Source: Carboxylicivirga marina
GTDB taxonomy: Bacteria; Bacteroidota; Bacteroidia; Bacteroidales; Marinilabiliaceae
Assembly: GCF_016612505.1 (NCBI RefSeq)
Contig: NZ_JAENRR010000013.1
Span: 55,641-119,640 of the forward strand
Direction of reading: 5' to 3'
DNA length: 64,000 bases
Position 1 is the first letter of the stretch. Every line of letters begins with the position of its first letter. Below, piece after piece: positions 27,585 through 36,793 of this stretch. A model generated the notes under the pieces. It did not search any database, was not told the DNA's origin, and was given only the letters and a program-made list of their open reading frames with translations. Both the position numbers and the translations under genes were made by a program.

Positions 27585-27779
27585 GTAATACCAATATAAC
27601 ATTGGCACATGAAGTTAGTTAAGCCCAACAGGGCATTCGTAATATTGAGCGAAGAAAAGTAGATTTTAAAGACAACATCGCAGACTTTTTAGGGTGTTAG
27701 TGACTAGTTCGAAAAGCGGCCTGAAACCACCTTTCGACATCATCAATTCAATAAAATATCTAAGTAAAAAGTATGTACC

Positions 27780-28703
27780 TTAATCGATATTAAAGCTACT
27801 TAGGTAACGCTCACCAGTATCCGGTAAAACAACTACAACGCGCTTCCCTTTATTCTCAGAACGTTTAGCCACCTCAATGGCTGCATACAATGCTGCGCCC
27901 GATGAATAACCACACAATATACCTTCTTGTTTAGCGGCCTTATGAGCTGTTTCAATGGCTGCTTCATTGGATACCTTTACCACTTCATCAAAGACATCTG
28001 TATTCAGAACCCCAGGTACAAACCCTGCACCAATACCCTGTATTTTGTGAGGTCCTGGCTGTCCTCCAGATAAAACAGGTGATGCTTCCGGTTCAACAGC
28101 CACAATCTTAACATCAGGTTTTCTTTCCTTAAGAACCTCACCAACACCTGTAATTGTTCCACCGGTTCCGATACCTGCAACAAAAATATCAACCTCACCA
28201 TTGGTATCATCCCAAATTTCTTCTGCTGTAGTGCAACGATGGATAGCCGGATTAGCAGCATTATTGAACTGTTGTGGCACAAATGACTTTGGCAGTTCAC
28301 TGGCGATATTTTCGGCTTTTTCAATGGCTCCTTTCATCCCCTTTTCGGCTGGTGTCAGCACCAATTCAGCACCAAATTTAACCAACAACTTGCGACGCTC
28401 AATACTCATACTCTCAGGCATTGTCAATATGAGTCGATAACCTTTTACAGCGGCCACAAAAGCCAGGCCTACTCCTGTATTTCCACTGGTTGGTTCAACA
28501 ATAACGGTTTCTGCATCTAACAATCCTTTTTGCTCGGCATCACTGATCATTGAATAGGCAATTCGATCTTTTACCGAACTGGCTGGGTTAAAAAATTCCA
28601 ATTTAGCAACAACTTCAGCCTGAGCCCCATTGGTTAAACGGTTGACTTTTACTAAAGGCGTTTTACCGATTAGTTCCGTTACATTTTGTGCAATCTTACT
28701 CAT
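27780..28703 (-). CDS. cysK: Cysteine synthase A (O-acetylserine sulfhydrylase)
   Basis: A 307-residue PLP enzyme joining sulfide to O-acetylserine. The PLP Lys is Lys45 in [11 protein letters not shown]; also present are the substrate loop PTSGNTGVG, the glycine-rich phosphate loop [12 protein letters not shown], and [11 protein letters not shown], with the C-terminal [12 protein letters not shown]. Length is standard. It lies 11 bp downstream of an Rrf2-type regulator in the same operon and next to the cysJI operon, so it is the sulfide-consuming step for the sulfite reductase encoded here. Confidence 0.93.
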   Translation of the reverse strand: MSKIAQNVTELIGKTPLVKVNRLTNGAQAEVVAKLEFFNPASSVKDRIAYSMISDAEQKGLLDAETVIVEPTSGNTGVGLAFVAAVKGYRLILTMPESMSIERRKLLVKFGAELVLTPAEKGMKGAIEKAENIASELPKSFVPQQFNNAANPAIHRCTTAEEIWDDTNGEVDIFVAGIGTGGTITGVGEVLKERKPDVKIVAVEPEASPVLSGGQPGPHKIQGIGAGFVPGVLNTDVFDEVVKVSNEAAIETAHKAAKQEGILCGYSSGAALYAAIEVAKRSENKGKRVVVVLPDTGERYLSSFNID

Positions 28704-28714
28704 GGTTTTATGGT

Positions 28715-29134
28715 TTATATGTAATACATTATTCTTTCATTCTCTTCTGAATAGTAGTTTTGAAGCTTTTCAAGGGTGACTCTTCTTAATAAGCGCCCAT
28801 AATCGTTGCGTACACTGACTAAAAAACGACCAACAGCTTTTTCAGTATTATTACCCTCAGCTATAATCTCCTTGTCTAGTTTTTCATCCAACACCGTCAC
28901 TACTTCAAACAAGCTTATCTCCTTTAATGGCTTAGCTAAGCTGTAGCCACCACCGGCTCCTCTTCTAACATTTACAATCTCCTTTTTACGAAGCGCCACT
29001 GCAATAGCCTCAAGAAACTTAACTGATAAACTTTCCCGCTCAGCAATTTCAGCCACACCTAAATGACTTCCTTCAGCCACACCTGACAAAGCCAATAAAA
29101 ATCGTAAACCGTAATGAACCTTCTTTGGAAACAT
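28715..29134 (-). CDS. Rrf2-family transcriptional regulator, cysteine-free (CymR-like)
   Basis: A 139-residue winged-helix regulator: [11 protein letters not shown], an HTH at about 25-50 ([24 protein letters not shown]), the wing [13 protein letters not shown] and the effector-side helix. It contains no cysteine at all, so it cannot hold the Fe-S cluster of IscR or RsrR. In Firmicutes the cysteine-free Rrf2 protein CymR represses sulfur genes in complex with CysK; here the gene is directly upstream of cysK, which suggests a comparable circuit. That parallel is inference. Confidence 0.82.
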   Translation of the reverse strand: MFPKKVHYGLRFLLALSGVAEGSHLGVAEIAERESLSVKFLEAIAVALRKKEIVNVRRGAGGGYSLAKPLKEISLFEVVTVLDEKLDKEIIAEGNNTEKAVGRFLVSVRNDYGRLLRRVTLEKLQNYYSEENERIMYYI

Positions 29135-29161
29135 ATCCTACTATTTTACTTTAATTGTTAG

Positions 29162-29193
29162 CAAATATCAATCAGTTAAATAACATGTCCAAA
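29162..29193 (-). promoter_or_regulatory. Promoter of the rrf2-cysK operon
   Basis: On the minus strand TTTG (29190-29193) is followed after 20 nt by GATATTTG (29162-29169), a 7 of 8 match to TAnnTTTG, ending 27 bp before the start codon. Confidence 0.5.
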
Positions 29194-29344
29194 GAATAAA
29201 ATACTTTTTAATCCTATATTTATTATATGATTTAACCATAAATACTGATAACCAGCCACCTATGCTGACAAATATTTTTCAGCAAACACCTAGTATTCCT
29301 ACTATTATTATAGCCTTAATAGAATTGATTTAGTGGGAAAAAGT

Positions 29345-30511
29345 TTAAAAAGCTTCGCGGATAGTAAAATAAACACCATTGTCGCCATGATTAGAGATAC
29401 CGAAGTCTATTCTGAAATTCAGACCTTCATCGGGTAGTACTTTAAAGCGAACACCGGCACCTGACACCACATGCAGATTACTAAATGGTGATTGAAAGAA
29501 CTCTGGCGATACCTTTCCTGTTCCGGCAAAAACAACGCCTCCCAGACGCCACCAAATATGTTTACGCCATTCGGCCTGTGCAAACCACGAATGCTTATCC
29601 ATGTAACGATATGGATGGGCAATACCACGCAACATACGCTTACCCCCTATGGACGATAATTTATAAAAAGGCACATCACCCGTTGTAGCGTTAATGACTG
29701 TTTGAAAGCCAAGGATTGACTCTTCTCCTTTTAATGAAATAAACTTACGAACATCTATACTGGAACTTGTAAAACGGTAGTCACTGCCAATAAAATTATC
29801 ATAGGCAGCTGCTGAGAATATAACAAACCACCCACGGGAAGGATACAGAAGATCATTTCGACTATCAAATGCGAGCCCCGGACCAATACCATTGGCCCAT
29901 CCTCCTTCATAACCCAATACATCGGGGTTGAGTAATTCGCCTTCAACATTTGAAAACTCATCATAGTTAAAATCCAGTCGCAAACCAACAAACCAACTCT
30001 CATTTAACCCCTTGAGAATATCACTCTTAAACGCAAATCGATTAATATCAAATTGCGAAAATGGAGGTTCTTTTTGCTGATTACCAATCCCATAGAACTC
30101 ATCGGGCAAAAACAGATACTGAAATTTTGAGATAAACATCCATCTTTTAGAAGTAAAGGCCAGTGCATCAAATTCCACCTCATACATGCCTTTTGTTGAA
30201 AACTTAAGAGATGGCGCAAAAGTCGTTGGTCGGTAAAACTCACATTCTTCTGCATTTCGTGGCTTAATACGCCACACTGGCATCACACCAATTTCAAAAC
30301 CTGTACGAGGAGAATAACCAGCCATAGGGTAAAAGGATAAAGTGCTGCGTCCTTTTTCAAAGGTGACCATATCAATCAAACCTTCCACCATACCTGCCGC
30401 CTGCTCAACAAAGCCATTATCAAGAGTATCCTGCTTCTCCACCTCCTGAGCCCGCATAGTGATACTTGTCAATAACAGTACGCAAACCCCTAGTCCTAAA
30501 ATCTTCTGCAT
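29345..30511 (-). CDS. Outer-membrane beta-barrel protein, BamA/TamA surface-antigen type
   Basis: With the start at 30511 it has 388 residues: signal peptide (MQKILGLGVCVLLLTSITMRAQ), a short linker with EKQDTLDNGFVEQ, then a barrel whose strands match the bacterial surface antigen (D15) family (GWANGIGPGLAFDSRNDLLYPSRGWFVIFSAAAYD, LSSIGGKRMLRGIAHPYRYMDKH, GGVVFAGTGKVS, GAGVRFKVLPDEGLNFRIDFGI). There are no POTRA domains, so it is unlike BamA itself. The start lies 4 nt beyond the stop of the upstream PLP-enzyme gene, indicating an operon. Substrate or client unknown. Confidence 0.75.
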   Translation of the reverse strand: MQKILGLGVCVLLLTSITMRAQEVEKQDTLDNGFVEQAAGMVEGLIDMVTFEKGRSTLSFYPMAGYSPRTGFEIGVMPVWRIKPRNAEECEFYRPTTFAPSLKFSTKGMYEVEFDALAFTSKRWMFISKFQYLFLPDEFYGIGNQQKEPPFSQFDINRFAFKSDILKGLNESWFVGLRLDFNYDEFSNVEGELLNPDVLGYEGGWANGIGPGLAFDSRNDLLYPSRGWFVIFSAAAYDNFIGSDYRFTSSSIDVRKFISLKGEESILGFQTVINATTGDVPFYKLSSIGGKRMLRGIAHPYRYMDKHSWFAQAEWRKHIWWRLGGVVFAGTGKVSPEFFQSPFSNLHVVSGAGVRFKVLPDEGLNFRIDFGISNHGDNGVYFTIREAF

Positions 30512-30515
30512 ATGA

Positions 30516-31757
30516 TTAAAATTGCAATGCCTGCTCAAAATCAGAAATTAAATCCTCTACTTCTTCAATGCCAACTGATAGTCGCATCATTGTTTCACGC
30601 ACCCCCATATCTTTCTTTTCTGCATCTGAGAATTCAGCATAGATAGTCGACTCAGGATGAATTACAAGGGTTTTATTATCATTCAAATTCGTAGCCTTAC
30701 GCATGACTTTTATTCGATTATAAAAGCGATAACAAGCTTCCTTAGATTCTAAATCAAATGTCATAACAGCGCCTGGCTTACCCGAAAACTGTTTCTCTGA
30801 TAAAACAAAACCCTTCTTCCCTTCCACACCAGGATAATTGTAGTCAGCAATCCGGTCGTGCTTTTCAAAATACCTAGCAAGCTTCTTGCAGTTATCTGCA
30901 CAACGCTCAATACGCAAGGGCATAATATCCAGACCCAGGTTCATAAAATGAGCCGTATGAGCTGTCATGGTTCCACCCAGATGTCTGAATATTTCCTTAC
31001 GGATACGTGCCATTAACGCATCCTTACCAAATTTAGGAGCCCACTCTTCCAGCGCCGGCAATTTTGAATAATCAAAACTTCCATTATCAAGCACAACTCC
31101 GCCAAAAGCAGCAGCACCGCCTGATATAAACTTGGTGGTAGACATCACCTCTACATCAACACCAAACTTTTTTGAATCAAATACATAAGGTGGGGTAATG
31201 GTACTATCACACACAATGGCCACGCCCTTTGACTTGGCCAACTGACTCAACTGCGTTAAATCAACGACTTCTAATTGAGGATTGGTGATGGTCTCGAAGA
31301 AATAAACGCGCGTTTTATCATCCGTCGCTGCCTCCACAGATTTAACATCCAACATATCTACAAAACGCACCTCAAGCCCCAGAGATGGTAATGTTTGTTT
31401 GAGCAATGCGTACGAATGGCCAAAAAGTTGATTTGAAGTCACGATATTACCGCCCTGCTCTACCATACTTAAGAGTACATTTGATATGGCGGCCATACCC
31501 GAAGCCAATGCAATTGCCGAATAAGCACCTGTCACAGACAATAGCTTCTTCTCAAAATATTCAACTGTTGGATTGGATGTACGTGAATAAGCATGTGCAA
31601 ACTTCTTTCCAGCGAAGGTTTCTGCAATATCTTCGGCATTATCAAATTCATATGCCACACCATCGTAAACTGGCATATGCAAAGCATTATAGGCATCTTC
31701 TTTTGGAAAATCAGTATGTAAGGAGCGGGTGATAAAACCCTTTTTATTGCTATCCAT
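30516..31757 (-). CDS. Cys/Met-metabolism PLP enzyme, O-acetylhomoserine (thiol)-lyase type
   Basis: A 413-residue fold-type I PLP enzyme. The Schiff-base Lys is Lys209 in VMSTTKFISGGAAAFGG; YSRTSNPTVEYFEKKL and ALASGMAAISNVLL are the family signatures. The likely reaction is O-acetylhomoserine plus sulfide or methanethiol to homocysteine or methionine, in keeping with the adjacent sulfide-producing operon, but cystathionine gamma-synthase or lyase cannot be excluded from sequence alone. It is translationally adjacent to the barrel gene downstream. Confidence 0.8.
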   Translation of the reverse strand: MDSNKKGFITRSLHTDFPKEDAYNALHMPVYDGVAYEFDNAEDIAETFAGKKFAHAYSRTSNPTVEYFEKKLLSVTGAYSAIALASGMAAISNVLLSMVEQGGNIVTSNQLFGHSYALLKQTLPSLGLEVRFVDMLDVKSVEAATDDKTRVYFFETITNPQLEVVDLTQLSQLAKSKGVAIVCDSTITPPYVFDSKKFGVDVEVMSTTKFISGGAAAFGGVVLDNGSFDYSKLPALEEWAPKFGKDALMARIRKEIFRHLGGTMTAHTAHFMNLGLDIMPLRIERCADNCKKLARYFEKHDRIADYNYPGVEGKKGFVLSEKQFSGKPGAVMTFDLESKEACYRFYNRIKVMRKATNLNDNKTLVIHPESTIYAEFSDAEKKDMGVRETMMRLSVGIEEVEDLISDFEQALQF

Positions 31758-31815
31758 TTTGGTTTCAATTCACAATTTAGACCGGTAAAAATAAATATTT
31801 ATTACTCAACACCTA

Positions 31816-32235
31816 CTATCGCAATGCTTTTACCTCAGCTGCAGATATCTCCTCACCCGAATTACCAAAACCCGATCGTAAGTAATTTAAAACTGCTGCA
31901 ATATCTTTATCAGGCAGATTTTTATAACTGGCCATTACTCCATTATATATTTCACCATTTACCTCAATTTCACCACTCATACCTTCTAGCATAATCTTAA
32001 TCAAAGGCGCCTTATCTCCTGAAATGACTTTATTGTTGGCCAATGGTGGGTACATTTTAGGTATACCACCTGCATTGCCCTGATGACACGCTAAGCAGTG
32101 GCGCTTATAAATAATTTTACCGGGATGATCGGCTTGCACAGTTGACTTCTTCACTTCTTCCACTTGCTTCGTTTTTGGCGAACCGCAAGCTACGAGCCCT
32201 ACTAAGATGGCAATTAAAACAATTCCTTTATACAT
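31816..32235 (-). CDS. c-type cytochrome lipoprotein
   Basis: A 139-residue class I cytochrome c. Lipobox VGLVAC puts the lipidated residue at Cys17; the heme motif is Cys47-Leu-Ala-Cys50-His51; MYPPLANN and the axial Met in NGVMASYKNLPDKDIAAVLNYLR complete the domain. An electron carrier on the periplasmic side of a membrane. It follows a DUF302 gene by 29 bp, and the two may be co-transcribed. Its redox partner is not apparent here. Confidence 0.85.
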   Translation of the reverse strand: MYKGIVLIAILVGLVACGSPKTKQVEEVKKSTVQADHPGKIIYKRHCLACHQGNAGGIPKMYPPLANNKVISGDKAPLIKIMLEGMSGEIEVNGEIYNGVMASYKNLPDKDIAAVLNYLRSGFGNSGEEISAAEVKALR

Positions 32236-32264
32236 TCTTAAATTCTTAATAATAATAATAATAC

Positions 32265-32738
32265 TTACTGAACTACTGAACTAATAATCTCCTCACTCTC
32301 CTGACCGGCTACTCCCATAGCTTCTTTAATCACACCACCAAGCAATCCGCCCATCTTAATACTATTCATGCGGGCTACATACACCTTACCATCACTTTTT
32401 TCGTAAACCGAAATACGACAAGGCATCATGGTTGATGCAATTCGCTCATCATCTTTTGATAGAATCATTTGAGCAATATCCGGTTTACAAACTTCCATCA
32501 CTTTCACCTTTTTCACATCATACGAGAACTTTTTCATGGTTGCTTGCAAATCATGAACATGAGGCGTTTTCCAGCCTAAATCATCGATCGACAACTGTAA
32601 TTTATCGATTGTTTCTTCAAATCCATAGCGACTAACACTCTCGACTAACATCATTTTTGATGCTTGACTTCTTACAAAAACAACGGTGACAACTGCACCA
32701 ATTACTAGGCCTATTAATAAAAAAATAATGCGTTCCAT
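32265..32738 (-). CDS. DUF302 domain protein, membrane anchored
   Basis: A 157-residue protein with one N-terminal helix (IIFLLIGLVIGAVVTVVFV) then a DUF302 domain (SRYGFEETIDKLQLSIDDLGWKTPHVHDL, VKVMEVCKPDIAQMIL, MMPCRISVYEKSDGKVYVARMNS). DUF302 proteins have no established reaction; they often occur near cytochromes or sulfur metabolism, as here. Two cysteines (in VCKP and MPCR) are conserved in the family. Confidence 0.82.
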   Translation of the reverse strand: MERIIFLLIGLVIGAVVTVVFVRSQASKMMLVESVSRYGFEETIDKLQLSIDDLGWKTPHVHDLQATMKKFSYDVKKVKVMEVCKPDIAQMILSKDDERIASTMMPCRISVYEKSDGKVYVARMNSIKMGGLLGGVIKEAMGVAGQESEEIISSVVQ

Positions 32739-32837
32739 ATTAACATTTTTAGGGATTACAACTTACTAACAAATCTATATTTGTCAATGTTTAAACCTTT
32801 TGAATAACATTACGTATTACTTGCGTGTTATTTTTCA

Positions 32838-32845
32838 TACTTTTG
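32838..32845 (+). promoter_or_regulatory. -7 promoter element before the pRiA4b-like/miaA pair
   Basis: TACTTTTG matches TAnnTTTG, 33 bp before the start codon at 32879. No good TTTG is seen at the expected distance upstream. Confidence 0.5.
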
Positions 32846-32878
32846 CAGATCTGACCCGAGCAACCAAAAACAGGCGCA

Positions 32879-33427
32879 ATGATTATTTATTTACGTATTC
32901 TCTCCCATGAGGCTGAAGAATTTGTCAAAGAATTGGCAATTGATGATACGCTCACATTTGCAGATCTCCATAATTATATCCAAGAGGTATTAAGTTATGA
33001 TGCCACCCAAATGGCCTCTTTTTTCACAACCGACAGTGAGTGGAATAAAGAGATGGAAATCACCTTGTTTGACATGGCAGATAGCGGGTCAAATCTACTA
33101 AAAACCATGCAAGACACCCTTTTGTCTGACTTTTTGTACGAGACAGGGCAACGACTCTTATACGTCTTTGATTTCTTTTCCGAACGAGCCTTTTTCATGG
33201 AGGTGATTCAAATAGCAAAAGGAAAACTTGAAAAGCCTAATTGCTATCGAAATGAGGGCAAGGCACCTGAACAAATTATGATTGGTGATCTAAGCGGAGA
33301 CATCAAAAAAGAAAGGTTCGATGATTTTGAAGATGAATTCGACGGTTCACTTGATTCAATGAAATTTAATGAATTGGATGATTTAGATCGCGACGTTAAC
33401 TTTGACGACATAGCCGATCAATATTAA
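32879..33427 (+). CDS. Plasmid pRiA4b ORF-3-like protein
   Basis: A 182-residue protein. Residues 1 to about 120 match the pRiA4b ORF-3 fold (IIYLRILSHEAEEFVKELAIDDTLTFADLHNYIQ, ASFFTTDSEWNKEMEITLFDM, LLYVFDFFSERAFFMEVI), a cytosolic domain of unknown function. The C-terminus is very acidic (DFEDEFDGSLDS...DLDRDVNFDDIADQY). It precedes miaA by 7 bp and probably shares its promoter. Confidence 0.8.
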   Translation: MIIYLRILSHEAEEFVKELAIDDTLTFADLHNYIQEVLSYDATQMASFFTTDSEWNKEMEITLFDMADSGSNLLKTMQDTLLSDFLYETGQRLLYVFDFFSERAFFMEVIQIAKGKLEKPNCYRNEGKAPEQIMIGDLSGDIKKERFDDFEDEFDGSLDSMKFNELDDLDRDVNFDDIADQY

Positions 33428-33434
33428 AAACAGA

Positions 33435-34340
33435 ATGAATCATACACTTATTGTTCTAATCGGACCAACGGGGATAGGTAAAACTGAATTGTGCCTATTT
33501 CTGGCTCAACACTATAATACCGATATAATTTCTTCAGATAGCCGGCAGATCTTTAAAGAATTAAAGATTGGAACGGCAGCCCCTACCCCAGATCAGCTAT
33601 CGAGGGTCCAGCACCATATGGTTGCCACCCATTCGGTTAACGATTATTACAACGCTTACGAATTTGAACAAGACGTACTAAAACTTTTAGAGGATAAACT
33701 CTTCAAAGAACACAAGCAGGTGCTTATGACAGGTGGCTCTATGATGTATGTTGATGCTGTATGCAAAGGCATCGATGAGCTACCAACCATTGATCCGGAG
33801 CTACGCCAGCATGTTATGGACATGCACCACAAGGAAGGCCTGGAAGCCGTGAGGCGTCAGCTTAAAATGCTCGATCCTGAGTTTTACGATCAGGTGGATT
33901 TAAAAAACCATAAACGTGTGATGCACGCTGTTGAAGTGTGCTTAATGACAGGTAAACCCTATAGTTCACTTCGTAAAAACGCCGCTAAAAAACGCCCCTT
34001 CAACATAGTGAAGGTGGGTCTTGACATGGATCGCGAAACCTTGTATCAGCGCATTAATCAACGGGTAGATATAATGGTGAAAGAAGGCCTATTTGAAGAA
34101 GCCAAAGCTTTTTATCATCTGAAAGACACCAATGCATTAAACACAGTAGGCTACAAAGAAATATTTGCCCATTGGGATGGTGAGTACGATGCCGACACCG
34201 CCATTGAACTCATCAAACGTAATTCGCGTCGCTACGCCAAAAGGCAACTATCGTGGTTCAGGCGCGATAAAGAAATTAATTGGTTTCATCCGTCGCAAAC
34301 CGATGAAATCATTAAATTTGTAAATAATCAATTAGATTAA
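33435..34340 (+). CDS. miaA: tRNA dimethylallyltransferase
   Basis: A 301-residue enzyme adding a dimethylallyl group to A37 of tRNAs reading U-starting codons. The P-loop GPTGIGKTE (about residues 10-18), SSDSRQIFKELKIGTA, the TGGSMMYVDAVCKGIDELP region, and the C-terminal KRNSRRYAKRQLSWFRRDKEINWF are family hallmarks. Normal length. Terminated by the hairpin at 34349-34407. Confidence 0.93.
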   Translation: MNHTLIVLIGPTGIGKTELCLFLAQHYNTDIISSDSRQIFKELKIGTAAPTPDQLSRVQHHMVATHSVNDYYNAYEFEQDVLKLLEDKLFKEHKQVLMTGGSMMYVDAVCKGIDELPTIDPELRQHVMDMHHKEGLEAVRRQLKMLDPEFYDQVDLKNHKRVMHAVEVCLMTGKPYSSLRKNAAKKRPFNIVKVGLDMDRETLYQRINQRVDIMVKEGLFEEAKAFYHLKDTNALNTVGYKEIFAHWDGEYDADTAIELIKRNSRRYAKRQLSWFRRDKEINWFHPSQTDEIIKFVNNQLD

Positions 34341-34348
34341 TTTTAACC

Positions 34349-34407
34349 CACCGGGTCAGTAGCAAATCCTTGCTCGCGGTTTACAAACTTAATGGCCCGG
34401 TGTTTTT
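34349..34407 (+). terminator. Terminator after miaA
   Basis: Arms CACCGGG (34349-34355) and CCCGGTG (34396-34402) close a long loop that itself holds AGCAA/TTGCT; TTTTT follows. Confidence 0.55.
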
Positions 34408-34414
34408 ATATTCC

Positions 34415-35132
34415 ATGGCTCCTACTCATCAATTCAATATTCGCGTATACGGCCTGCTCATCAACCAACAACAAGAGGCATTTACCTGAGTTCGATTTAA
34501 ATTTTAAAACTCAGATTGCAATAAAAAGCTGATATACAAGGAATAATTTTAGAAGAATAGTAAACTATTGTGATAAAATTTGACGCTGTAGAACAGTTTT
34601 TATTCAAAGCGTAGCAATTCCACTTACCAACAGCAATTTTCTTCGTGTAATCGACTCAAAACAGCCCGCTATTCTTTCGCCAATCCACACTTGAAACTCA
34701 CTATTAGTAAGCGTTCTGAGTTCAAAATTTTACGTCGAACTCAGGTTATTAGTAACAGATGAATACCGACTGGATATGTTTATGACTAAATTTCCGGGAG
34801 GTGGACTGGAGTATGGCGAAGGCACTATTGACTGTCTAAAGCGGGAATTTAAAGAGGAGCTCAATATCGATATTGAGATAAAGAGCCATTTTTATACTAC
34901 TGACTATTTTCAACCCACCATATCGTTTAAGAATATGCAACTAATCAGCATCTATTACCTGGTTTCATCCGACGATATCGATAAAATTGTAATAAGCAAC
35001 AAACGCCATAACATCCCGGCAATAGATCATGCCCAATCATTCCGATGGGTCCCTATTAAGCAACTCAAGGCCGAGGAATTTACATTTCCCATTGATAAAA
35101 AAGCAGCCGGCTTAGTGAAGGTTATTTCGTAG
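34415..35132 (+). pseudogene. Nudix hydrolase gene interrupted by a MITE-like insertion
   Basis: The N-terminal codons are intact from ATG at 34415 (MAPTHQFNIRVYGLLINQQQ...) until the insertion at 34485, where a TGA follows within five bases. Beyond the insertion, from 34746, the frame resumes as LLVTDEYRLDMFMTKFPGGGLEYG with the complete Nudix box (G-x5-E-x7-REFKEELNI). Together the halves give a normal Nudix N-terminus and catalytic box. The two halves are in frames offset by one, so a further indel or imprecise junction exists. The 3' part (ATG at 34776, 118 residues) could still be made but lacks the first strands of the fold. It overlaps the convergent methyltransferase by 11 bp. Confidence 0.75.
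34485..34745. mobile_element. MITE-like element, 261 bp
   Basis: Ends are a perfect 11-bp terminal inverted repeat, CCTGAGTTCGA (34485-34495) and its complement (34735-34745), extended to 30 bp with five mismatches. Each end also contains its own inner dyad (CTGAGTT...AACTCAG). There is no coding capacity, so movement would need a transposase in trans. TTA flanks both sides (34482-34484 and 34746-34748), possibly a 3-bp target duplication, but the frame offset leaves the exact junction uncertain. Confidence 0.7.
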
Positions 35133-35838
35133 CTTCTACCACCAAGTGAAACGACGAAGGCGACCACTGAGAACGGTCAAAACCACCAAAATACTCCACT
35201 TTCGTAAAATACTTCCGCAAAATATTATCCAATTCCTCTTGCCTGATCATCAACAAAGGAACTGAATTCTTAATCGACTGTTTTCCCTTGTTCAAAATCG
35301 TTTCAAAATCGACCTTACCATCGCTGCGGTGAATATAGTTTCGAATAAAAGTATAGGGCTCAGAATTAAGTGTAGGCAGACTCTTTACATCATCAGCAAT
35401 GACTCGATCATAATTTACGATTTGAAGTAAAAACCGTCCATCTTGTTTTAAGCGGCCTGAAACAGCTTCAATGGTCTGCTCTACTTCTTCGAGTGTTTGT
35501 AAATGCACCAATGTATTTCCAAAACACAAAGCCACATCAAATGTTGTGGGCATAAAGTAAGCATCAACCAGACGCATATCGCCTTGTCTAAACACAATAT
35601 CAAGGGCAGCAGGACGCTTCTCTTCCGCTTTACCTAACATGTCTGCGTCGTAATCAAAGGCTCTTACTTTAGCGCTACGACGCGCCATGGCTATGGATAG
35701 CGCTCCTGTGCCACAGCCCATGTCAAGCACCACCTTTGATGCCAACTGACCACAAGCTGTTTCAACGAACTGCAATTGCTTCTCATTAAATGGAAAAATG
35801 GCATCGTATGCCTCTACTATTTCGCTGTAAAATGCCAC
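35122..35838 (-). CDS. Class I SAM-dependent methyltransferase
   Basis: A 238-residue Rossmann-fold methyltransferase. The SAM-binding glycine motif VVLDMGCGTGALSIAMA, acidic motif II AFDYDADML, and ALCFGNTLVHL as motif IV are visible. It uses a GTG start overlapping the stop codon of the glycosyltransferase by one base (TAGTG), so translation is probably coupled. Substrate unknown; context with a polyprenyl glycosyltransferase and a DUF4199 protein hints at envelope metabolism. Confidence 0.8.
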   Translation of the reverse strand: MAFYSEIVEAYDAIFPFNEKQLQFVETACGQLASKVVLDMGCGTGALSIAMARRSAKVRAFDYDADMLGKAEEKRPAALDIVFRQGDMRLVDAYFMPTTFDVALCFGNTLVHLQTLEEVEQTIEAVSGRLKQDGRFLLQIVNYDRVIADDVKSLPTLNSEPYTFIRNYIHRSDGKVDFETILNKGKQSIKNSVPLLMIRQEELDNILRKYFTKVEYFGGFDRSQWSPSSFHLVVEATK

Positions 35839-36791
35839 TAGTCAAGCTTTTCAGATATATGATATTGATTACGCTCAGAACCATTGCGAGACACCAGTTC
35901 AGCCAAAAACCCAGCCAAAAACAGTTGTGTTCCAATAACCATACTTACCAATGCAATGTAAAAATAAGGACTATCAGTCACTAACCTGGCTGATGCATGG
36001 TAATAATAAACCGATAGCAGCTTACTAATTCCAAGCCACAAGGCCGAGAAAAAACCCACCATAAACATTAAAGTACCCAGGGCACCAAACAAATGCATTG
36101 GTCGCTTTCCAAACTTAGAAATAAAAGTGACTGACAATAAATCAAGAAACCCTTTTATGGTGCGCTCAATACCAAATTTAGATACGCCATACTTACGTTC
36201 CTGATGCTGAACAACCTTTTCGCCAATAAGTTCAAAACCCGCTTGCTTGGCAATTAAGGGTATATAACGATGCATCTCGCCATACACCTCAATGTTTTTT
36301 ATCACTTCTTTTTTATAAGCCTTCAGCCCACAATTGAAGTCATGCAACTTAATGCCCGACACCATCCTTACCGTACGGTTAAAGAGCTTACTTGGAAGCG
36401 TCTTGCCAATTGGGTCGAAGCGCTTTTTCTTCCAACCACTGACAATGTCGTAGTTTTCTTCGCGCACCATCCGTACCAACTCTGGTATTTCTTCTGGGCT
36501 ATCCTGTAAATCGGCATCCATGGTAATCACCACATCGCCCTTTGCTGCTTCAAAACCACAATACAAGCCAGCCGATTTCCCATAATTACGGCGAAACTTA
36601 ATGCCTTTCACTTCGGGCGACTGACTTCTTAGCTTAACAATCTCGTCCCAGGAAGCATCTGTACTGCCATCATCGACAAATATGACTTCATAAGACCAAT
36701 TCAGCGGGCTTACTACCCGCTGAATCCATTTATATAATTCTTTTATTGACTCTTCCTCGTTTAATAAAGGAACGACGATTGATAAATCCAT
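35838..36791 (-). CDS. Polyprenyl-phosphate glycosyltransferase with two C-terminal membrane helices (GtrB/ArnC-like)
   Basis: A 317-residue family 2 transferase with DLSIVVPLLNEEESI, FVDDGSTDASW, TMDADLQDSPEEIPEL and QHQERKYGVSKFG motifs, then two membrane helices at about 235-262 and 272-300. It would load a sugar onto undecaprenyl phosphate at the cytoplasmic face for later flipping and use in LPS, O-antigen or protein glycosylation. Two bases separate it from the DUF4199 gene and it overlaps the methyltransferase. Confidence 0.87.
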   Translation of the reverse strand: MDLSIVVPLLNEEESIKELYKWIQRVVSPLNWSYEVIFVDDGSTDASWDEIVKLRSQSPEVKGIKFRRNYGKSAGLYCGFEAAKGDVVITMDADLQDSPEEIPELVRMVREENYDIVSGWKKKRFDPIGKTLPSKLFNRTVRMVSGIKLHDFNCGLKAYKKEVIKNIEVYGEMHRYIPLIAKQAGFELIGEKVVQHQERKYGVSKFGIERTIKGFLDLLSVTFISKFGKRPMHLFGALGTLMFMVGFFSALWLGISKLLSVYYYHASARLVTDSPYFYIALVSMVIGTQLFLAGFLAELVSRNGSERNQYHISEKLD

Positions 36792-36793
36792 CT

